In this document: piece after piece, positions 44,592 through 53,144 of the stretch
Layout of the letters: each line of letters starts with the position of its first letter
Position numbering within the stretch: position 1 is the first letter of the stretch
From: Paenibacillus sp. SYP-B3998
GTDB lineage: Bacteria > Bacillota > Bacilli > Paenibacillales > NBRC-103111
Length of the DNA stretch: 64,000 nt
Reading direction: 5' to 3'
NCBI RefSeq assembly: GCF_010820665.1
Contig: NZ_JAAIKC010000013.1
Span: 1 to 64,000 of the forward strand
The notes under the pieces: model-generated
What the model saw: only the letters and a program-made list of their open reading frames with translations
What the model was told of the DNA's origin: nothing
Database searches by the model: none
Position numbers and translations under genes: made by a program

Positions 44592-44903
44592 ATGGAACCT
44601 TTATTGATTTATAAAGCTTTGTCTAACGAGACGCGTAGTCAAATCATGCTATGGTTAAAAAATCCAGAGAAATTCTTTGATGAAAGGCCCTATTTGCAAC
44701 AGGGTCTCAATTTCCGAAGTGGTGTTTGCGTGGGAGAAATTCAGGCTAAAGCGGGACTTGCACAGTCTGTTATCTCGAGTTATTTGTTGATTATGCAAAA
44801 AGCGGGTTTGTTGGAATCTGAGCGAATCGGGAAGTGGACGTATTATCGTCGGAACGAAAAGACAATACAGGAATTTTCCGAGTACATTAAAAAGGAACTA
44901 TAA
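44592..44903 (+). CDS. ArsR/SmtB family winged-helix regulator
   Basis: A 103-residue single-domain HTH protein: MEPLLIYKALSNETRSQIML, then GEIQAKAGLAQSVISSYLLI and ESERIGKWTYYRRNEKTI (wing). No obvious metal-binding Cys or His set of ArsR is seen, so it may sense something other than metals. The frame is open from TTG 44550, but the promoter at 44557-44584 makes ATG 44592 the start. It sits 78 bases before an MFS exporter gene that it probably represses. Confidence 0.85.
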   Translation: MEPLLIYKALSNETRSQIMLWLKNPEKFFDERPYLQQGLNFRSGVCVGEIQAKAGLAQSVISSYLLIMQKAGLLESERIGKWTYYRRNEKTIQEFSEYIKKEL

Positions 44904-44981
44904 ACGAAAAGGAGGTTTTTTTTTTGTATTTCACATCTAGATATCTGTATATATGAATATAAATGGAGGCTTACATTCAAT

Positions 44982-46157
44982 ATGAAAAAGGTTAACCCTT
45001 TGCTTATCATTATTCTGGCTTTAGGCGTATTCGGCATTATTACAACGGAAATGGGTATTATAGGGGTTTTGCCCCAGGTAACTCAAAAATTTAATATATC
45101 AGCTTCACAAGCAGGATGGCTTGTGAGTATATTTGCTTTAGTCGTTGCCATTTCAGGTCCTTTCCTGACATTACTCGCTTCTGGTATTAATCGTAAAATC
45201 ATTCTCCTAACTGTAGTACTTATTTTCGCGATTTCAAATATCGTTTATGCCTATACTACGAAATTCGAAGTTATGCTAGCTTTCCGTATTCTTCCTGCCG
45301 TTTTTCATCCTGTCTTTTTTTCAGTAGCTCTTGTGACGGCAGCTAAACTTGTCCCTTCGGAACAAAGCAGCAAAGCGGTTACAAAGGTTTTTGCTGGAAT
45401 AACTGTCGGGTTTGCTTTTGGTGTGCCTTTGACTTCTTATCTGGCAGAGCAGTTTTCGTTAGAAGCTGCTTTCTTGTTTGGTGCTTTTGTAAGTGTGATT
45501 GCTTTTGTAGGAATATTAGCTTGGCTTCCTTCCATGCCTGTTAAGGGAAAAATGTCTTATGGCAAGCAACTTGGTATATTACGCAAACCTCAATTGTGGT
45601 TAAATATCGTGACAGTTATTTTTATCTTTGCGGCTATGTTTTCTGTATATAGCTACTTTGCTGAATACCTTGGACAAGTAACACATATGAACGGGTCATG
45701 GATAAGTATCCTGTTGATGGCTTTTGGTCTAGTCATGATTTTGGGGAATTTTTTATTTGGGGGATTATTGCATAAAAGCATTACAAAGACCGTCATCATG
45801 TTTCCTTTACTATATGCGGTAATTTACTTATTCGCTTATTATTTGGGTTCTTATTTCATTCCGATGGTTGTTGTTGTGTTCATTTGGGGGGCCGTGCATG
45901 CTGGCGGGCTTATTGTCAGTCAAGCATGGTTAACGACTGAGGCGAAAGAAGCTCCCGAATTCGGCAACAGCTTGTTAGTCTCATTTTCCAATCTTGGAAT
46001 TACTGTAGGGACTTTTATCGGTGGTTGGTTTATTTCTCACTTGGGCATACATCAACTCATCTGGAGTGGAATTATGTTTACACTGCTTGCTTTCTTATTG
46101 ATCATAATTAAAATAAAAGTTTCCAAATCGGGCTCAGAGGAAGTAAACTTACGTTAA
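44982..46157 (+). CDS. MFS transporter (DHA1, AraJ/PbuE-like)
   Basis: A 391-residue protein with 12 membrane segments; begins PLLIIILALGVFGIITTEMG and IGVLPQVTQKFNISASQAG, typical of the DHA1 sugar/drug efflux branch. ATG follows TGGAGG by about 10 bases. A second ribosome-like AAAAGGAGG at 44907-44915 followed by ten T residues lies upstream, unused as far as can be seen. It is probably co-expressed with the ArsR regulator. Confidence 0.88.
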   Translation: MKKVNPLLIIILALGVFGIITTEMGIIGVLPQVTQKFNISASQAGWLVSIFALVVAISGPFLTLLASGINRKIILLTVVLIFAISNIVYAYTTKFEVMLAFRILPAVFHPVFFSVALVTAAKLVPSEQSSKAVTKVFAGITVGFAFGVPLTSYLAEQFSLEAAFLFGAFVSVIAFVGILAWLPSMPVKGKMSYGKQLGILRKPQLWLNIVTVIFIFAAMFSVYSYFAEYLGQVTHMNGSWISILLMAFGLVMILGNFLFGGLLHKSITKTVIMFPLLYAVIYLFAYYLGSYFIPMVVVVFIWGAVHAGGLIVSQAWLTTEAKEAPEFGNSLLVSFSNLGITVGTFIGGWFISHLGIHQLIWSGIMFTLLAFLLIIIKIKVSKSGSEEVNLR

Positions 46158-46262
46158 ACGGTGAACGATAATTTATTATGTGGTGAAAGAATATGACATA
46201 TATTTCGCCAATAGTATGTAAACTTGTTGCACAATCTTTGAGTCATGGAGGGGATTTTCATA

Positions 46263-47048
46263 ATGAATGAGTTGAATGGATTATTTCGTAAAAGAATTGG
46301 CATTCCAGAGAACGAAAAACTTACATTTGGAACCTTAGATAACATTCTTGAAAGAACAGCAACAGCCCTTCCTTTTGAAAATTTATGCATCCTTTCAAAT
46401 AAAACAAGAGCTATAACAAAAGAGAATTTAATTAACAAAATTCTCGTGAAAAATGAAGGTGGTCTATGCTATCAATTGAATCCTCTGCTTTATTTTTTCT
46501 TAGTTGAAAATGGGTTTAATGCAGTGTTAGTTCGAGGGGAAGTATACAATTATGCAACGGAGGACTGGTCAAATCTCGGGAGAACTCATGTAGCTATTCT
46601 TTTGCAGCATGAAGGTCAAACGTACTTGGTTGATACTGGATTTGGAGGGAACCTACCACTAAAACCTGTGCCGCTAAATGGAGAAACAACCTCCTCTATG
46701 AATGGAGAATTTCGAGTCAAAGCAATGGAAAGTGATTATGGAGACTATATACTTGAAATGAAATTAAAATATAAAGATGTAGATTGGAAAATAGGCTATG
46801 CTTTTGATACAAAACGACCATTAGAGGATTTATCTGAACTGAATGAAGTTCAAGGAATCATCACCCAGCACAAAGAATCACGATTTAACAAAACCCCATT
46901 GATTACCCAACTTAAAAGCAATGGGAATGTAACGTTAACCGATACTTCTTTCACACAATGGATTGATGGAAAATCGAAAAAGGAACAGATTGACAACGTT
47001 AGATTCAAAGAGCTAGCCAAACAGCATTTTGGATTTCTAGAACTATGA
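46263..47048 (+). CDS. Arylamine N-acetyltransferase
   Basis: A 261-residue NAT with the complete Cys-His-Asp triad: C69 in EGGLCYQLN, H109 in GRTHVAILL and D124 in LVDTGFGG. It transfers acetyl groups from acetyl-CoA to arylamines, hydrazines or related amines. ATG 46263 follows GGAGGGG by 10 bases; an in-frame ATG at 46245 is inside that site. Single gene. Confidence 0.92.
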   Translation: MNELNGLFRKRIGIPENEKLTFGTLDNILERTATALPFENLCILSNKTRAITKENLINKILVKNEGGLCYQLNPLLYFFLVENGFNAVLVRGEVYNYATEDWSNLGRTHVAILLQHEGQTYLVDTGFGGNLPLKPVPLNGETTSSMNGEFRVKAMESDYGDYILEMKLKYKDVDWKIGYAFDTKRPLEDLSELNEVQGIITQHKESRFNKTPLITQLKSNGNVTLTDTSFTQWIDGKSKKEQIDNVRFKELAKQHFGFLEL

Positions 47049-47065
47049 GAAACTAAAGAAAGTTG

Positions 47066-47782
47066 ATGACTAATGTGAAGTGCGCCTTAACCAAGCAGGG
47101 AAAGACCTTTAAAGATTATCGGTATTTAACGATTACGGAAGGAACGCTGGTCTGTATCCTTAATATCATTAAAGGCCGACTATATTCCGATAAAAAGACG
47201 ATAAATCCAACATACGAGTCGTATCCTACCAAGCAGGAAGCCGTCGATCGCTTGAAGGAATTGGCTTATGAACTCCAAGGTAAAGGATTCATCGAAGAAC
47301 CGATCGACGTATTATTTCAAATCAAGGAAAAAGAAACATACGTGTTCGATAAGGCGAAATGGCATTATGAAGGCGAGTTTCCGCATGAACTGGATTCCTT
47401 TCAAGCCTACGTCCCGACCGGTATGTTCGTGGCCTGGGTGATCAAAAACGACCTGTCCAGCAAGCGAAACCGCAAAAACGATGCATCAGATATTGAGCTT
47501 GTCAAACGGGATGAAATGACAGGCGCCCAATTTTATCGAACAAACTGGGATGGCGTGCTGAGCTCGAATGATTTATCGGACGAAGCGGATGCGTTTGCGC
47601 GTGAATACCTTAATATCCATAACGATATTTATACTGCTACTGATTTCGCGGAAATTTTGGCATCTGGCTTGCCGACGATCTACCATGTGGAAGATTCGAT
47701 CGAGAACTATCGCATAATCGAACCGGTCATTTCGGAACGCTACCGTGACTGGAAACGTCGTAATTGTTCAGGAACTCTCTAG
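47066..47782 (+). CDS. Hypothetical protein with DUF7832-like C-terminal domain
   Basis: About 238 residues. The N-terminal part (1-75) has a small beta-rich fold with SYPTKQEAVDRLKELAYELQ, reminiscent of WGR-type modules. From about residue 95 the segment FDKAKWHYEGEFP, QAYVPTGMFVAWVIKNDL and GAQFYRTNWDGVLSSNDLSD is of a type annotated DUF7832, found in uncharacterised, possibly immunity-like proteins. Function unknown. Start TTG 47063 or ATG 47066; AGAAAG is a weak ribosome site. Confidence 0.7.
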   Translation: MTNVKCALTKQGKTFKDYRYLTITEGTLVCILNIIKGRLYSDKKTINPTYESYPTKQEAVDRLKELAYELQGKGFIEEPIDVLFQIKEKETYVFDKAKWHYEGEFPHELDSFQAYVPTGMFVAWVIKNDLSSKRNRKNDASDIELVKRDEMTGAQFYRTNWDGVLSSNDLSDEADAFAREYLNIHNDIYTATDFAEILASGLPTIYHVEDSIENYRIIEPVISERYRDWKRRNCSGTL

Positions 47783-47983
47783 AGTGTTGCGTGGCAACGC
47801 TTGATTCGATGAAAAAGGAAGGTTTTTTCTTCGATTTGAACGAATCGGGGGTATTGGTTTTTACTGTATCGGATGCTACACATGCACTAGAAGGTGATTG
47901 GATTGCTCATTGAATAGAAAAGAACTTGTTCTAGAATTTCAGAATTGGATCGGCAATTGATGGTCCAAACAGCGGGATTTTAG

Positions 47984-48505
47984 AGAGCGAAGCAAGGTTG
48001 CCACGGCTTCTGGAGCCGGGGGCTACTCGACTGTCTGAAGGCGAGATTTGAAGTCGTAATTGGCGGAGCCTGCTTTTGGCCAATAGAACTTGTAATCCTG
48101 TTAACAAGCAAGGATCAACGAAAACTAGGAGATCGATTAGCCCAAACTGCTGTATTTTATAGTGGGAAAAAAGTAAGTTTACCGGTTAAAATCTTACTAT
48201 CTTTTTGTGCATTTCTTATGTTTGTAGGTGTTCTCTTCTCAATGACTATTTTTTTGATTAAAAGTAATAGATCCTACGAAATTTCAGAACGTTTTATTAG
48301 AGAAAATCCCCAAGTTCGATCGCAACTTGGAGAAGTAATTTCAATTGGTTTAGTTCCAATGGGTGGCGTTTCCATAAGTAATGGGAGAGGCGAGGCTAAT
48401 TTTGATATCAAGGTGAAGGGCACAATGAAAAGTGCTACGATCAACATTAGCTTATATAAGGAATCAAACAGTGATTGGAAAATAAAGGAATATAAAATGA
48501 AGTAA
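47984..48505 (+). pseudogene. RDD-family membrane protein with Coa1-like tail, 5' end lost
   Basis: The frame is open from 47984 but has no start codon or ribosome site. FWPIELVILLTSKDQRKLGDRLAQ is the C-terminal part of RDD proteins. One membrane segment (FCAFLMFVGVLFSMTIFLI) and a Coa1-like domain (SERFIRENPQVRSQLGEVIS, GEANFDIKVKG) follow to the stop. The first RDD segments are absent, and 47783-47983 shows only broken frames. A stub from ATG 48218 (95 residues) could still be translated. Confidence 0.6.
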
Positions 48506-48578
48506 GGGTACCTGGTAGAACTCTGAAATATTGTATTCTGGCTAAGTAAACGAGAAACGTCTGCTCAATAAACACTGC

Positions 48579-48624
48579 AAAGGCTGCCGCTATTTCCGGC
48601 AGCCTTTACTCACCTCACTGGCAG
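48579..48624. repeat. Dispersed hairpin repeat, copy C
   Basis: AAAGGCTGCCG, loop CTATTTC, CGGCAGCCTTT, then ACTCACCTCACTGGCAG. Same plan as copies A and B. It may also end the pseudogene transcript upstream. Confidence 0.65.
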
Positions 48625-48728
48625 GTTTGCATGGCGGCGGCTTCAAATAAATATCTGCTTATGGCAGGGAAATCATGGGCAATATCGAAGGTATTCACTT
48701 AATATTGGTGTTTTGAGGGGGGATTTTT

Positions 48729-49301
48729 ATTCATTCTGATTTAGACTTTATCATGGATGTCATGGAAAATTTCGAGAAGCCTTGGTTTATATCTGGAGGT
48801 TGGGTAGTCGATATTGCCTTGGGTAAATTAACGAGAGAGCATGACGATCTCGACATTTGCATTTACCGCGAGGATGCTAAAGAAGCACTTCGATATTTTG
48901 AAAACTGGGAAATTAAAGTCGCGGTACCAGGTGAAGGCCGTCTTGTTGACTATGAACAGTTTAGCGATTTATCACTGCCCAGATATTGTTTACATCTTTT
49001 TAGAGAAAAGAATTTTATAGAAATTTTGCTTACTGAACGTGTGGGGGATGAAGTTTTTTTTCGAAAAAATAAGAATATAACTATGGGCACAAATGATTTT
49101 GCCCTCAAAGATAGTGCAGGTAGACCCTTTGTAAATCCGGTATGGCAGCTGCTGTTTAAAAGTTTGAACCCGAGAGGAAAAGATAATGAAGATTTCAATA
49201 ATTATCTCTCGATCATGAATGATAGGCAAAAGCTTTGGCTCGCAAGTGGAATACGTATAATGAAACCTGATTCAGTTTGGTTAGCGAAACTTTCGGTTTG
49301 A
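48729..49301 (+). CDS. Nucleotidyltransferase of the aminoglycoside-2''-adenylyltransferase-like family
   Basis: The motif FISGGWVVDIALGKLTREHD and DLDICIYREDAKEAL is the active-site region of this family (GG, then DxD-type DDLDI). The first ATG (48753) gives 182 residues, but GAGGGGGGA at 48714-48722 is placed for an in-frame ATT at 48729, which adds IHSDLDFI, a stretch homologues usually have. Either ATT is a rare start or an ATG was mutated. The C-terminal half (NPVWQLLFKSLNPRGKDNED) follows family pattern. Whether it acts on an antibiotic is unknown; many such genes are housekeeping. Confidence 0.72.
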   Translation: MHSDLDFIMDVMENFEKPWFISGGWVVDIALGKLTREHDDLDICIYREDAKEALRYFENWEIKVAVPGEGRLVDYEQFSDLSLPRYCLHLFREKNFIEILLTERVGDEVFFRKNKNITMGTNDFALKDSAGRPFVNPVWQLLFKSLNPRGKDNEDFNNYLSIMNDRQKLWLASGIRIMKPDSVWLAKLSV

Positions 49302-49445
49302 CAATTGCGTTAACGGAAAACAAGAGATGAAAAACCTACACCACAAGGCTGACGCGGGAACAATCGGCAGCTTTGCTATGCTATTGGGCAGAATAAACGC
49401 AAGCATGTGCTCAACATATGGTATGGTTCAAAGAGGGGGCGGAAA

Positions 49446-49469
49446 ATGAATGGTGTAATAATCAATTAA
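49446..49469 (+). CDS. Seven-codon frame with strong ribosome site
   Basis: GAGGGGGCGG lies just before ATG AAT GGT..., encoding MNGVIIN then stop. It is in the 308-bp gap before selO and is probably a decayed gene start. A TATAAT at 49543-49548 nearby may be the selO promoter. Confidence 0.2.
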   Translation: MNGVIIN

Positions 49470-49609
49470 TATCAGCAACCAAACCCAGACGCTATTGTGA
49501 AAATAATAAATCGAGAAGGCACCCATCTATGTGTAGAAAGGGTATAATAAATTGGTTTTATGTAAAATAAAAAACGAAGTTACAAAAGATAAAAGAAAAA
49601 GGAGATACA

Positions 49610-51082
49610 ATGACAGAGAAAAAAGCAATGATAGAAACAGGATGGAACTTCGACAATAGTTATGCGAGTCTGCCGAAATTATTTTTTACCAGACTCAACC
49701 CAGCCCCTGCACGCTCACCGAGGTTGATCATTCTTAATAGTCCGTTGGCAATATCCCTGGGGCTGAACGTCCAAGCGCTGCAAAGCAATGATGGCGTAGC
49801 AATGCTTGCTGGCAACCAGATTCCCGAAGGCGCTTTGCCTCTTGCTCAAGCTTATGCAGGGCATCAATTCGGGCATTTTAACTTGTTAGGGGACGGCCGG
49901 GCTCATCTGCTTGGCGAACAGATTACTCCTTTAGGTGAGCGGGTTGATATTCAGCTTAAGGGTTCAGGTAAAACGCCATATTCCCGCAGAGGCGATGGTC
50001 GAGCGGCACTTGGACCGATGCTGCGTGAATACATCATCAGCGAAGCCATGCATGCGCTTGGGATTCCTACCACCCGCAGCCTAGCGGTGGTAACAACCGG
50101 TGAGTCAGTACTCCGCGAAACCGAGCAACCTGGTGCAATTCTGACCCGCGTGGCTGCCAGTCATCTGCGTGTCGGCACCTTTCAATATGTCTCAAAATGT
50201 GGCACTATCCAGGATCTTCGAGCCCTGGCTGATTACACATTGCAAAGACACTTTCCAGAAGTTATTGCTGATGAGAACCGATATCTTTGCCTACTTCAGG
50301 AAGTACTCAAGCGTCAGGCCGTGCTAATTGCCAAATGGCAGCTTGTTGGCTTTATTCACGGGGTGATGAATACCGACAACATGGCCCTTAGCGGAGAAAC
50401 TATTGATTATGGTCCTTGTGCCTTCATGGATGCCTATGATCCAGCAACAGTATTCAGTTCCATTGACATTCATGGCCGCTATGCCTATGGAAATCAGCCA
50501 CATATTGCCACGTGGAATCTTGCGAGATTTGCTGAAACCCTATTGCCGCTGCTGCATGTCAACGAGGCGCAGGCTATCAAACTGGCTGAGGATGCGATTT
50601 CAGACTTCTCCGAGTTGTATCAACGTAATTGGCTCGCGGGAATGAGGGCAAAACTGGGAATCTTTAACGAAGAGCAACAGGATGAATCCCTTATTGAAGT
50701 CCTGCTCAGTATGATGCAGACTTATCGTGCGGACTACACCAATACCTTTCGCGCATTAACTTTTGATAAGCCGGAGGATACAGTTCTGTTTGGCACCACG
50801 GAATTTGCTCAGTGGCATGAGCTGTGGCAGGCGAGATTAGGCAGGCAGCAGGAGTCAAAAGCCTCCTCGCATCAGTTGATGCGCAGCAGCAATCCCGCGA
50901 TAATCCCGCGCAACCACCGGGTAGAAGACGCACTAGAAGCCGCGGCTAAAGGAGACTATAGCGTAATGGAGCGGCTTCTTGATGTCCTTTCAAGCCCCTA
51001 CGCGCACTCGCCTGAACAGGTTGATTACTCTACATTGCCTGCGGTATCAACCTGTCCTTACCGAACCTTTTGCGGTACCTGA
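49610..51082 (+). CDS. selO: Protein adenylyltransferase SelO (YdiU/UPF0061)
   Basis: A 490-residue pseudokinase-fold enzyme that transfers AMP to protein Ser/Thr/Tyr. Family motifs: [20 protein letters not shown] near residues 83-102, [20 protein letters not shown] near 118-137, [36 protein letters not shown] near 244, and the C-terminal YRTFCGT, where some relatives have selenocysteine near the end and this has Cys. Ribosome site AAAGGAGA precedes ATG. Single gene; related to redox stress in E. coli. Confidence 0.93.
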   Translation: MTEKKAMIETGWNFDNSYASLPKLFFTRLNPAPARSPRLIILNSPLAISLGLNVQALQSNDGVAMLAGNQIPEGALPLAQAYAGHQFGHFNLLGDGRAHLLGEQITPLGERVDIQLKGSGKTPYSRRGDGRAALGPMLREYIISEAMHALGIPTTRSLAVVTTGESVLRETEQPGAILTRVAASHLRVGTFQYVSKCGTIQDLRALADYTLQRHFPEVIADENRYLCLLQEVLKRQAVLIAKWQLVGFIHGVMNTDNMALSGETIDYGPCAFMDAYDPATVFSSIDIHGRYAYGNQPHIATWNLARFAETLLPLLHVNEAQAIKLAEDAISDFSELYQRNWLAGMRAKLGIFNEEQQDESLIEVLLSMMQTYRADYTNTFRALTFDKPEDTVLFGTTEFAQWHELWQARLGRQQESKASSHQLMRSSNPAIIPRNHRVEDALEAAAKGDYSVMERLLDVLSSPYAHSPEQVDYSTLPAVSTCPYRTFCGT

Positions 51083-51118
51083 TATACAGAAAAAATGAAC
51101 GATAATGGAGGAAGCTCA

Positions 51119-51427
51119 ATGAGTCAACGCTATCGAATTACAAGAGCATTTCAAGAAAAGGATAATTCGGTGAAAACAATATCTTTGGAAGAGTGCAAGC
51201 AGTATTTTACGTCTAAACCTGATTTTTCCTATACATCCGTATTTACGGTGACAGCCTCTACCAGTATGTCCATTGAGGGAGATTTTTTCATGTGGAGCTA
51301 TGGCGATACAAAGATCCCGTTCCGGCATTATGAGGGAGATATTTATGTATCTGGCACCAATGAAGCAGTGATCCCCAAGATGATTGAGGTTGCGGGCGAG
51401 TTGGGGGCAGATGTGGTTGAAGGGTAA
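51119..51427 (+). CDS. Conserved hypothetical protein (102 residues)
   Basis: A small soluble protein, acidic, predicted alpha/beta: SQRYRITRAFQEKDNSVKTI, FMWSYGDTKIPFRHYEGDIY, MIEVAGELGADVVEG. I do not recognise a family. ATG 51119 follows GGAGGA by 6 bases; an upstream in-frame ATG (51095) has none. It follows selO by 36 bases and may share its transcript. Confidence 0.7.
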   Translation: MSQRYRITRAFQEKDNSVKTISLEECKQYFTSKPDFSYTSVFTVTASTSMSIEGDFFMWSYGDTKIPFRHYEGDIYVSGTNEAVIPKMIEVAGELGADVVEG

Positions 51428-51670
51428 TTTTGTAAATTCTTGTTTGGAAATCGAAGCTGGCAATTACCGATGCACAATATAAATAAAATGAGGCGACACA
51501 AATCCATCGACAAGAACTTAGACTCTCAGCCCGTTGCTGTGGGTCCCTTTTTTTGAATTAACGAAAGTGTCTTGCAATTGGAATATTTGGTAAAGTGATA
51601 GGAGCATTGAATTTTGATTTTGTTATGGAGGTTAGTGGATAAACAGATTTCAATTTGGTAGGGGGCAAAT

Positions 51671-52660
51671 ATGACACAATTAGAGTTCTCATCCATCGCT
51701 GGCTCCGAGTCGCCGATACCCTTTCTCGCATCTGGGTCATACCCTGTTCGTCACGGAAATAGGGTTCGTCCGCTCGTGGATAGTGCGCCCACCTTTCGTC
51801 GGATTTGTGAGGCCATCGAAGCAGCGCGGCACAGTGTCTGGCTCACAATTACTTTCATGTCACCAGATTTCCAGATGCCGGACAAGCGAGGTACCTTGTT
51901 CGATGTACTGGACAGCGCGGTATTGCGAGGTTTAGATGTTAGGGTTATTTTCTGGCGCCCCAATCTTGAGAGTAGTGGGTATGGCCAAGCCTTCCCGGGA
52001 TACTGGGATAGTTACCCAACTCCCGGGGGATCTCCATTTGATATTTCCTCTGGCGAACGTTCAATCTTTGAACAGTACAAACGAGCGATCGATGCCGCTC
52101 GTTCCTCAATCTACATCGAGAATCAGGCTCTTCCGATCCCGGAGATTGCTGTCAGACTGGAGGAGGCCTTGAAGCGTGGCGTGGATGTCGTTCTTCTAGT
52201 TCCAGCTGAACCCGAGCAATACGTCTACACTTTCCGTCAACATCCGGACAGAAAAAGCTTCTTTGATCAGTTAGAAACGCTCGGCCAATACAAGAATTTT
52301 GCCCTTGTCGGAATAGCAGGATTGAATGGACAGGGGGGGCGCAGTAACATTTACGTACATGCAAAATTAATGATGATCGACGACGTGTGGGCGACAATCG
52401 GTTCCTGCAACCTTCATTCGAATTCACTATTTGGTCATACGGAGATGAACGCTACGTTTTGGGATCCGAAAGTGGTGCGTTCGCTCCGCAGTCAACTTTT
52501 GGTCGAACACTTGGGCCTAGGCACCCTACAGTTGAATGACCGCGAGGCGTTTAAGCTTTATCGGAACATTGCTCAAGAAAACCAACTCAGAGGAGCGCGC
52601 GGTGACTTCAATTGGAAAAGTCTTGCGTTTAGTCTAGACCCAACAACTTATGGCAAATAG
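51671..52660 (+). CDS. Phospholipase D-like protein lacking its first HKD motif
   Basis: A 329-residue protein. The start (PIPFLASGSYPVRHGNRVRP, ARHSVWLTITFMSPDFQMPD, GLDVRVIFWRPN) and end (IYIENQALPIP, HAKLMMIDDVWATIGSCNLH) are those of two-HKD PLD proteins. The C-terminal HKD is present (H, K, D in HAKLMMIDD). The first HxKxxxxD is absent: after ESSGYGQAFPG the frame jumps to YWDSYPTPGG, a region that in my memory of relatives lies about 140 residues further on. An in-frame deletion is the simplest reading. PLD activity normally needs two HKDs, so it would have to work as a dimer or be inactive. Ribosome site AGGGGG before ATG. Confidence 0.78.
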   Translation: MTQLEFSSIAGSESPIPFLASGSYPVRHGNRVRPLVDSAPTFRRICEAIEAARHSVWLTITFMSPDFQMPDKRGTLFDVLDSAVLRGLDVRVIFWRPNLESSGYGQAFPGYWDSYPTPGGSPFDISSGERSIFEQYKRAIDAARSSIYIENQALPIPEIAVRLEEALKRGVDVVLLVPAEPEQYVYTFRQHPDRKSFFDQLETLGQYKNFALVGIAGLNGQGGRSNIYVHAKLMMIDDVWATIGSCNLHSNSLFGHTEMNATFWDPKVVRSLRSQLLVEHLGLGTLQLNDREAFKLYRNIAQENQLRGARGDFNWKSLAFSLDPTTYGK

Positions 52661-52717
52661 CAGGTTCACTCCATTGGGTGAATCCATATTTTTTGATCGT
52701 TGCACTCCAACGATATG

Positions 52718-52763
52718 AATAAGCCGCCATTCATGGAATATTCCATGATAGCAGCTTATATTT
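52718..52763. terminator. Long hairpin after the PLD-like gene
   Basis: The core TCATGGAATATTCCATGA (52731-52748) is a perfect 18-base palindrome; AATAAGC..GC and GC..GCTTATATT extend the stem with small bulges. TTATATTTTATTG follows. It is 58 bases after the stop. Confidence 0.6.
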
Positions 52764-52911
52764 TATTGATATAGAATCCTGCACAGAAGCTTTTTGATTT
52801 AATTATCGCTCCGAAAGAACGTATGAATTAAATTCGATACAGAGTGATCATACAATGTTTTAGCTGTATAAGCGCTTCCTACGTATTGTGTGTTTATCAT
52901 ACATATAGCGA

Positions 52912-52987
52912 TGGGCAGTGCAATTAACCACCGTGGAGAGCGCATCGCTGGCAACGATGAGGTCAGGGGTTCAGTCCCTATACATCC
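52912..52987 (+). other. tRNA-Ala(GGC)-like remnant, copy 1
   Basis: GGAGAGC resembles the end of a D-arm; CATCG-CTGGCAA-CGATG is a perfect 5-bp anticodon arm with a seven-base loop and GGC at the anticodon; AGGTC is a variable loop; GGGGTTCAGTCCC resembles a T-arm with G where the invariant A58 should be; the end ATACATCCA replaces an acceptor. The 5' acceptor strand does not pair. It looks like a decayed tRNA-Ala gene in the 480-bp gap 52661-53144. Confidence 0.5.
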
Positions 52988-53144
52988 AATGACACCTTTT
53001 TTTGAAAAGGATATTTTATCCTGTGTGTTATAATAGTGGATATAGGACACCGTTGATTATTGAACACTCCCCTCAATTTTAGATGTGGGGTATTTCTTGC
53101 AGTTTAAGTCGAGTTCTCAAGATATTCAAGAGTGAGGAGGGAAT

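Noticed and set aside
51510..51560. Terminator after the 102-residue protein gene
   Set aside because: AGCCC and GGGT can pair before a run of T, but the stem is too weak to call.
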